Source of the DNA: Actinomycetales bacterium | Lineage (GTDB): Bacteria; Actinomycetota; Actinomycetes; Actinomycetales; Cellulomonadaceae | DNA length: 5,839 bases | Reading direction: 5' to 3' | Assembly (NCBI GenBank): GCA_012514545.1 | Contig: JAAZAC010000278.1 | Coordinates: 1 to 5,839 of the forward strand | Shown here: in pieces, positions 1 to 3,650 of the stretch | Layout of the letters: each line of letters opens with the position of its first letter | Numbering within the stretch: the first letter of the stretch is position 1 | The notes under the pieces: generated by a model | Seen by the model: the letters and a program-made list of their open reading frames with translations, nothing else | Told to the model about the DNA's origin: nothing | Database searches by the model: none | Position numbers and translations under genes: made by a program

Positions 1-335
1 GCCTCGATCTTGGCCCGGTTGCGGATGATGCCCGGGTCGGCGAGGAGGCGGGCGACGTCGTCGTCGGTGAAGCGGGCCACGGCCCGCGGGTCGAAGCCCG
101 CGAAGGCCGCGCGGAAGGCGGGCCGCTTGCGCAGCACGGTGAGCCACGACAGGCCGGACTGGAACGCCTCGAGGCAGAAGCGCTCGAGCAGCTCGGCCTC
201 GCCGCGCACGGGCACGCCCCACTCGTCGTCGTGGTAGGCGGCGTACCGGGGGTCGCCGTCGCCGAAGCAGCGGCGGCCGGCGGGGGCGGTGGTCGGCTCG
301 GGGTCGGTCGGCTCGGGGGAGGGCTCAGTCGTCAC
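1..335 (-). CDS. tag: DNA-3-methyladenine glycosylase I (Tag), N-terminal part, runs off left edge
   Basis: This gene encodes a base-excision-repair enzyme that removes 3-methyladenine from alkylated DNA. Reading leftwards from GTG at 335-333, 111 codons are visible and the C-terminal part lies outside the window. A Pro/Glu/Thr-rich tail of about 20 residues comes first, then RRCFGDGDPRYAAYHDDEWG (residues 21-40), CLEAFQSGLSWLTVL (54-68) and DPGIIRNRAKIE at the edge. This is the Tag order in Escherichia coli, where Cys4 and His17 help bind the structural zinc and Glu38 is catalytic. The counterparts here are Cys23, His35 and Glu56, all present. The other two zinc ligands are C-terminal and cannot be seen. 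The start overlaps the end of the TetR gene by 11 nt, so the two are probably co-transcribed and coupled. No strong Shine-Dalgarno precedes the GTG; the nearest G-rich run lies about 15 nt upstream inside the TetR gene. The exact start is therefore less certain than the identity. Confidence 0.93.
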   Translation of the reverse strand, partial: MTTEPSPEPTDPEPTTAPAGRRCFGDGDPRYAAYHDDEWGVPVRGEAELLERFCLEAFQSGLSWLTVLRKRPAFRAAFAGFDPRAVARFTDDDVARLLADPGIIRNRAKIE

Positions 336-1530
336 GGTCGGGAACGCTAGTCCCGCCGTCGGACGCGCGGCGCTCGTCCACAGCCCGCGCGACGAGCGCC
401 TCGACCCCGTCGAGGAAGAGCCCGACCCGGAAGGCGACCCCGTCGTCGGGGATCACCTCGTCCGGGGCGTCGTCGAAGGCGCCCGCGTCGAGGGCCTCGA
501 CGATGCGCGGGTGGGTCGCGGGGTCGGCCAGCGTGCGCAGCAGGGTCGCGTAGTCCACGAGGGCGGGGTGGACGGCCTCGTCGCCCGTGGCCGGGGCGTC
601 CTCCGACGGCGCCCCGCGCCGGGCCGCGGCGGCGAGGATCGTGCCCTCCGACAGCACGAGCAGCGAGGCGGCGCCCACGACGCCGAGGCGCTGCTCCGGC
701 GGCAGCGCGGTGCCGTCCAGGGCCTCGAGCCCGGACTCGAGCAGCGCGAGCTGGCGCGGCCCGGGGGCGGGGATGCTGGTGGCGGCCTGCATGAGCCACG
801 GGTGCCTGCGGACGGCAGCGAGCTGCGCCTCGAACCACTCGAGGAGCCGCGCCCGCCAGGCGGGGGCGCCGTCGGGCGCGGGGCCGAGCAGGCGGGCCTC
901 GGGCCCGGGGGGCCGCAGGTCGGCCAGGCCGGCGTCGTACATGAGCACGAGCAGCTCGTCCTTGGACGTCACGTAGCGGTAGAGCGCCATCGTGGACACG
1001 CCGAGCGCCTCCGCGACGCGCGCCATCGAGACGGCGCGCAGGCCCTCGGCGTCGGCGATCGCGACGGCCGCGTCCGTGATCTGGTCGAGCGTGAGGCCCG
1101 GGCGGGGGCCGCGGCGGGGCGGCTCGGCGGTGCGCCAGAGCGCGGCGAGCGGCGGGGGCAGGTCCCGGGGGCGCTCGGGCACGACGCCGAGCGCCTCCGC
1201 GCGCAGCCGGGCCCGCTCGGCCCGGCGGGCGGCGCGCCGGGCCGCGACCTGCGCCTCGAGCGCGGCGCGGTCGGCCTCGCGCTGGGCCTGCTCGGCCTCG
1301 CGCGCGGCCTCGGCGACCGCGCGCTCCCGCTCGGCGGCGCGGCGCTCGGCCTCCTTGCGCGCGGCCTCCTCGAGCCGGGCCCGCTCGCGCTCGAGCCGCT
1401 GCGCCTCCTTCTCGGCGCGGGCCCGCTCCTTCTCGGCGAGGGCGGCGGCCTCCTGCCGGTCGCGCTCGGCGCGCTGGCGCTCCTTCTCGGCCGCCTGCTC
1501 CGCGCGGCGGCGGGCGCGGTCGTCGGTCAC
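325..1530 (-). CDS. TetR-family repressor with long N-terminal coiled coil
   Basis: This is a 401-residue one-component repressor; typical TetR proteins have about 190-240 residues. The start is GTG at 1530-1528, preceded by a strong GGGGAGG five bases upstream; the frame is open further upstream but runs through the operator region. Residues 4-112 are almost entirely Ala, Arg, Glu, Gln and Lys, with repeated AEKE units, and should form a long charged helix or coiled coil. Residues 146-202 are the TetR DNA-binding domain (LTLDQITDAAVAIADAEGLR, then the helix-turn-helix ARVAEALGVSTMALYRYV). Residues from about 222 to 381 resemble the tetracycline-repressor-type C-terminal domain (WLMQAATSIPAPGPRQLALL), which binds ligand and dimerises. 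The gene is divergent from the DrrAB-like exporter, so it very probably represses that operon and itself; the ligand is unknown. The stop overlaps the tag start. The third codon positions are nearly all G/C through the coil, so the coil is genuinely coding. Confidence 0.92.
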   Translation of the reverse strand: MTDDRARRRAEQAAEKERQRAERDRQEAAALAEKERARAEKEAQRLERERARLEEAARKEAERRAAERERAVAEAAREAEQAQREADRAALEAQVAARRAARRAERARLRAEALGVVPERPRDLPPPLAALWRTAEPPRRGPRPGLTLDQITDAAVAIADAEGLRAVSMARVAEALGVSTMALYRYVTSKDELLVLMYDAGLADLRPPGPEARLLGPAPDGAPAWRARLLEWFEAQLAAVRRHPWLMQAATSIPAPGPRQLALLESGLEALDGTALPPEQRLGVVGAASLLVLSEGTILAAAARRGAPSEDAPATGDEAVHPALVDYATLLRTLADPATHPRIVEALDAGAFDDAPDEVIPDDGVAFRVGLFLDGVEALVARAVDERRASDGGTSVPDRDD

Positions 1531-1535
1531 GGCGG

Positions 1536-1542
1536 CCTCCCC
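1536..1542 (-). promoter_or_regulatory. Ribosome binding site that sets the TetR start
   Basis: The minus strand reads GGGGAGG followed by a 5-nt spacer and GTG at 1530. No comparable site precedes the upstream in-frame ATG codons (for example at 1632-1630), which lie inside the operator region. This favours GTG 1530 over the longer 435-codon reading. Confidence 0.8.
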
Positions 1543-1572
1543 GGCACTCCCGGCGCTCTCCTGCTCCGCGCC

Positions 1573-1600
1573 TTGACAGCGCGGAACAACTGTGTAGACC
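1573..1600 (+). promoter_or_regulatory. Promoter of the exporter operon
   Basis: A perfect consensus -35 box, TTGACA, lies at 1573-1578. The best-placed -10 candidate is TAGACC at 1595-1600, with a 16-nt spacer; it is a weak match to TATAAT (3 of 6) but has the TAG start often seen in actinobacteria. Transcription would begin near 1607, giving a leader of about 43 nt before the ATG at 1650. The -10 box falls inside the first operator, which suits simple steric repression. Confidence 0.6.
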
Positions 1601-1607
1601 ATACACA
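1591..1607. promoter_or_regulatory. Operator 1, perfect inverted repeat TGTGTA-N5-TACACA
   Basis: The 6-bp arms TGTGTA (1591-1596) and TACACA (1602-1607) are perfectly complementary around a 5-bp centre. The site overlaps the -10 region of the exporter promoter. A 17-bp palindrome beside a divergent tetR gene is the usual form of a TetR-family operator. It also covers TATGGT on the minus strand (1603-1598), a possible -10 box for the repressor gene, so one bound dimer could block both directions. Binding by the neighbouring TetR protein is inferred. Confidence 0.65.
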
Positions 1608-1616
1608 CCTCAAAAT

Positions 1617-1633
1617 CGCGTATGGAGTACACA
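1617..1633. promoter_or_regulatory. Operator 2, inverted second copy of the TetR box
   Basis: The minus strand reads TGTGTACTCCATACGCG, a degenerate copy of operator 1 in opposite orientation; extended by one flanking base (1618-1634 against 1590-1606), 14 of 17 positions match. Its own right arm is imperfect (4 of 6). Its centre lies 26 bp from that of operator 1, about two and a half helical turns. It sits in the predicted leader just upstream of the GGAGG ribosome binding site. It is probably a weaker second TetR dimer site. Confidence 0.55.
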
Positions 1634-1649
1634 GATTGGAGGCCCGCCG

Positions 1650-2552
1650 ATGGCGCCGATGATCGCCACCCACGGCCTGCACAAGCGCTACGGCGCCACG
1701 CACGTCCTCGCCGGCGTCGACCTCGCCGCCGACGACGGCACCGTGCTCGCCCTCCTCGGGCCCAACGGCGCCGGCAAGACCACCCTCGTCAACGTCCTCG
1801 CCACGCTGCTGCGCCCCGACGCCGGCCGCGCCCTCGTCGGCGGGTACGACGTCGTCCGCGAGCCCCAGCGCGCCCGCACCGTCTTCAGCCTCACCGGCCA
1901 GTACGCCGCGGTCGACGACCTGCTCACCGGGCGCGAGAACCTGCGCCTCATGGCCCGGCTCGCCCACCTCCCGGCGGCGACCGGCCGGCGTCGGGCGGAC
2001 GAGCTCCTCGACGCCTTCGGCCTCGCCGACGCCGCCGACCGGCTCGTCCGCACGTACTCGGGCGGCATGCGGCGGCGCCTCGACCTCGCGGTCTCCCTGC
2101 TCACCCGGCCGCGCGTGATCTTCCTCGACGAGCCCACCACCGGCCTCGACCCGCGCAGCCGCGGCGACCTGTGGGCGGTGGTCCGCGACGTCGTCGCCGG
2201 CGGCGCGACGGTGCTCCTCACCACCCAGTACCTCGAGGAGGCCGACGCGCTCGCGGACCGCGTCGCGGTGCTCGACCGCGGCACCGTCATAGCCGAGGGC
2301 ACCGCCGCCGAGCTCAAGCGCCGCGTCGGCCCCGCCCACCTCGAGCTCGAGCTCGCCGACGGCAGCGTCCGCCGCCTGCCCACCGACGGCTCCGTGCCCG
2401 ACGCGCGGCGCCTCCTCGCCGAGGTCGAGGCGGCCGGGCTGCCCGTCGCCCACTGGCGGCTCGCCACCCCGACGCTCGACGACGTCTTCCTCACCCTCAC
2501 CGGCGGCGCCCACGGCGCCACCGCCCCCGCCCTCGAGGAGGTCCCCGCATGA
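1650..2552 (+). CDS. DrrA-type ABC exporter ATP-binding protein
   Basis: This 300-residue cytoplasmic ATPase powers drug or lipid export with the permease encoded next. Motifs in order: Walker A GPNGAGKTT (37-45), Q-loop TGQYAAVDD with Gln84, ABC signature YSGGMRRRLDLA (136-147), Walker B VIFLDE (156-161, catalytic Glu161), D-loop LDP (166-168) and the switch region LLTTQYLEEAD (189-199). The switch position holds Gln193 rather than His; this is a known feature of the daunorubicin-resistance (DrrA) branch. The C-terminal tail carries TPTLDDVFLTLTGG, also typical of DrrA proteins, and the length is close to the family norm of about 300-330. The ATG at 1650 is preceded by GGAGG (1638-1642) with a 7-nt spacer. 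The stop overlaps the permease start (ATGA). The divergent TetR gene and the operators in the leader point to ligand-induced expression. The substrate cannot be deduced. Confidence 0.95.
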   Translation: MAPMIATHGLHKRYGATHVLAGVDLAADDGTVLALLGPNGAGKTTLVNVLATLLRPDAGRALVGGYDVVREPQRARTVFSLTGQYAAVDDLLTGRENLRLMARLAHLPAATGRRRADELLDAFGLADAADRLVRTYSGGMRRRLDLAVSLLTRPRVIFLDEPTTGLDPRSRGDLWAVVRDVVAGGATVLLTTQYLEEADALADRVAVLDRGTVIAEGTAAELKRRVGPAHLELELADGSVRRLPTDGSVPDARRLLAEVEAAGLPVAHWRLATPTLDDVFLTLTGGAHGATAPALEEVPA

Positions 2553-3358
2553 CCGGCGCCACCCTGACGCCCCGGCCCGGCGCCGTCGTCGGGCGGGCAC
2601 CGCTCGGCGGCTGGGCGCTCGCGGACACCCGCGCGCTCATCGGCCGCACCCTGCGGCGCTCCCTGCGCACGCCCGACACCCTGCTCATGGGCATCGCGCT
2701 GCCCGTGATCATCATGGCGATGTTCGTGTACGTCTTCGGCGGCGCGATCGACACCGGCATGGCGTACGTGGACTACGTCGTGCCCGGGATCGTGCTCCTG
2801 TGCGCCGGCTACGGCGCGTCGACGACGGCGGTCGGCGTCGCGAGCGACATGACCAGCGGGCTCATGAACCGGTTCCGCTCGCTGCCGATGCGCCCCGCGG
2901 CCGCGCTCACCGGGCACGTCGTGGAGTCGATGGTGCGCAACGCGGTGTCCACGGTGCTCGTCGTGCTGGTCGCGTACGCCGCGGGGTTCCGGCCCGTCGC
3001 CGGTCCCGGGGCGTGGCTCGCGACGGCGGCGCTCGTCGGCGCCTACGTGCTCGCCCTCACGTGGATCGCGGTGTGCATGGGGATCGTGGCGTCGAGCCCC
3101 GAGGCGGCGTCCGCCTTCTCGTTCGCGATCATGTTCCTGCCGTACGTGTCCAGCGCGTTCGTGCAGCCCGAGACGATGCCGCGGGTGCTCGAGCTCGTCG
3201 CGCGGTACCAGCCCGTGACGCCGGTGACCGACACGGTGCGCGCGTGGCTCACGGGCGCGGGCGAGGCCCGGCCGTGGGTCGCGCTCGCGTGGTGCGCCGG
3301 GCTGTTCCTCGCGGCGCGCGTGGGCGCGGTCGTGCTGTTCCGGCGGCGCACGCGCTGA
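2549..3358 (+). CDS. DrrB-type ABC-2 family exporter permease
   Basis: This 269-residue inner-membrane protein should pair with the ATPase above to form an exporter, probably two copies of each. Six hydrophobic segments are visible at about 45-66, 74-98, 123-147, 155-181, 187-205 and 243-264. Between segments 2 and 3 lies the cytoplasmic stretch NRFRSLPMRPAAALTG, typical of ABC-2 permeases. IMFLPYVSSAFVQPETMP (194-211) and YQPVTPVTDTVRAWLTG (220-236) are hallmarks of the DrrB/multidrug branch. The N-terminus is soluble (about 40 residues, basic at 33-40) and there is no cleavable signal peptide. The ATG overlaps the ATPase stop as ATGA, and GGAGG (2537-2541) sits 7 nt upstream, so the genes are translationally coupled. 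The gene ends 12 bp before the stop of the convergent small ORF. The family call is firm; a role in drug efflux or self-resistance is inference, since no biosynthetic genes are in view. Confidence 0.94.
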   Translation: MTGATLTPRPGAVVGRAPLGGWALADTRALIGRTLRRSLRTPDTLLMGIALPVIIMAMFVYVFGGAIDTGMAYVDYVVPGIVLLCAGYGASTTAVGVASDMTSGLMNRFRSLPMRPAAALTGHVVESMVRNAVSTVLVVLVAYAAGFRPVAGPGAWLATAALVGAYVLALTWIAVCMGIVASSPEAASAFSFAIMFLPYVSSAFVQPETMPRVLELVARYQPVTPVTDTVRAWLTGAGEARPWVALAWCAGLFLAARVGAVVLFRRRTR

Positions 3359-3370
3359 GCGCGGCGCCGG

Positions 3371-3556
3371 TCAGCTCGCCGAGCGGCGGACGGCGAGCGG
3401 GACGGCCTCGGCGTCGGCGCCCGGCGTCGGCATCGGCTCGGTCGGCAGGAGGACCAGGCCGCGGTGCACGGCCGTGAGCGTGCGCAGGTCCGGCGCGGCC
3501 GCCTTGCCGCCGACGAGCGCGCGGAGGGCGGCCGCCTCGCTCCGGGTGTCCGTCAC
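3371..3556 (-). CDS. Small uncharacterised protein, 61 residues, possibly leaderless
   Basis: I do not recognise this protein. It starts at GTG 3556-3554 (translated MTDTRSEAAALRALVGGK) and ends with VPLAVRRSAS. It has no signal peptide, membrane segment, cysteine or obvious motif. The first half (about 5-38) could form helices; the middle (PTEPMPTPGADAEA, 39-52) looks disordered. Essentially every codon ends in G or C, which supports real coding. No Shine-Dalgarno precedes the GTG, but TACATT lies 7 nt upstream, the distance expected if transcription begins at the start codon itself. It follows hrpA on the same strand after a 94-bp gap and is convergent with the permease gene. An open frame by chance in this GC-rich DNA remains possible, so the call is moderate. 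Confidence 0.55.
   Translation of the reverse strand: MTDTRSEAAALRALVGGKAAAPDLRTLTAVHRGLVLLPTEPMPTPGADAEAVPLAVRRSAS
3374..3398 (+). terminator. Possible terminator hairpin after the exporter operon
   Basis: GCTCCGCC-like arms are not needed here: the exact arms are GCTCGCCG (3374-3381) and CGGCGAGC (3391-3398), a perfect 8-bp GC stem with a 9-nt loop, 16 nt past the permease stop. No T-run follows, so it would be a non-canonical terminator. It also lies within the last codons of the convergent small ORF, whose Arg/Ser codons could produce it by chance. Confidence 0.3.
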
Positions 3557-3563
3557 GGGCGCA

Positions 3564-3569
3564 AATGTA
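3564..3569 (-). promoter_or_regulatory. Candidate -10 box for a leaderless small-ORF transcript
   Basis: The minus strand reads TACATT (4 of 6 to TATAAT), then 7 nt, then GTG. This spacing would put the first transcribed base at or next to the start codon. No convincing -35 box is visible 16-18 nt further upstream, where the hrpA hairpin lies. Confidence 0.4.
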
Positions 3570-3574
3570 CGGAA

Positions 3575-3596
3575 GGCGCCCGGTTCGGCCGGCGCC
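3575..3596 (-). terminator. Candidate terminator hairpin downstream of hrpA
   Basis: The arms GGCGCC-C-GG (3575-3583) and CCGGCGCC (3589-3596) form an 8-bp stem with one bulged base and a 5-nt loop. On the minus strand the stem is followed by TTCCGTACATTT, moderately T-rich for this genome. It sits about 55 nt after the hrpA stop and just ahead of the small ORF's putative -10 box, so it would separate the two transcripts. Confidence 0.4.
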
Positions 3597-3650
3597 GACG
3601 CGCCGGGTCCGGGCGCGGCCGGCGGCCCTGCGGGAGGCCCGCGCGCCGGG

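Noticed and set aside
1531..1632. Longer TetR start at ATG 1632 (34 extra residues)
   Set aside because: The added codons cover both operators and the promoter and have no ribosome binding site, whereas GTG 1530 has a strong one.
289..1662. A 457-codon open frame on the plus strand opposite the TetR gene
   Set aside because: It is antisense to a well-supported TetR gene; its Gly/Leu/Arg-rich translation mirrors the Ala/Arg/Glu codons of the coil and shows no domain.
1622..2548. Open frame from 1622 that runs continuously into the permease frame
   Set aside because: The first 309 codons are the Arg/Pro/His-rich off-frame shadow of the ATPase; the real permease starts at ATG 2549 with its own ribosome binding site.
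1650..3358. Exporter as part of an antibiotic biosynthetic cluster
   Set aside because: Flanking genes are tag, tetR, a small ORF and hrpA; no biosynthetic enzyme is in the window.
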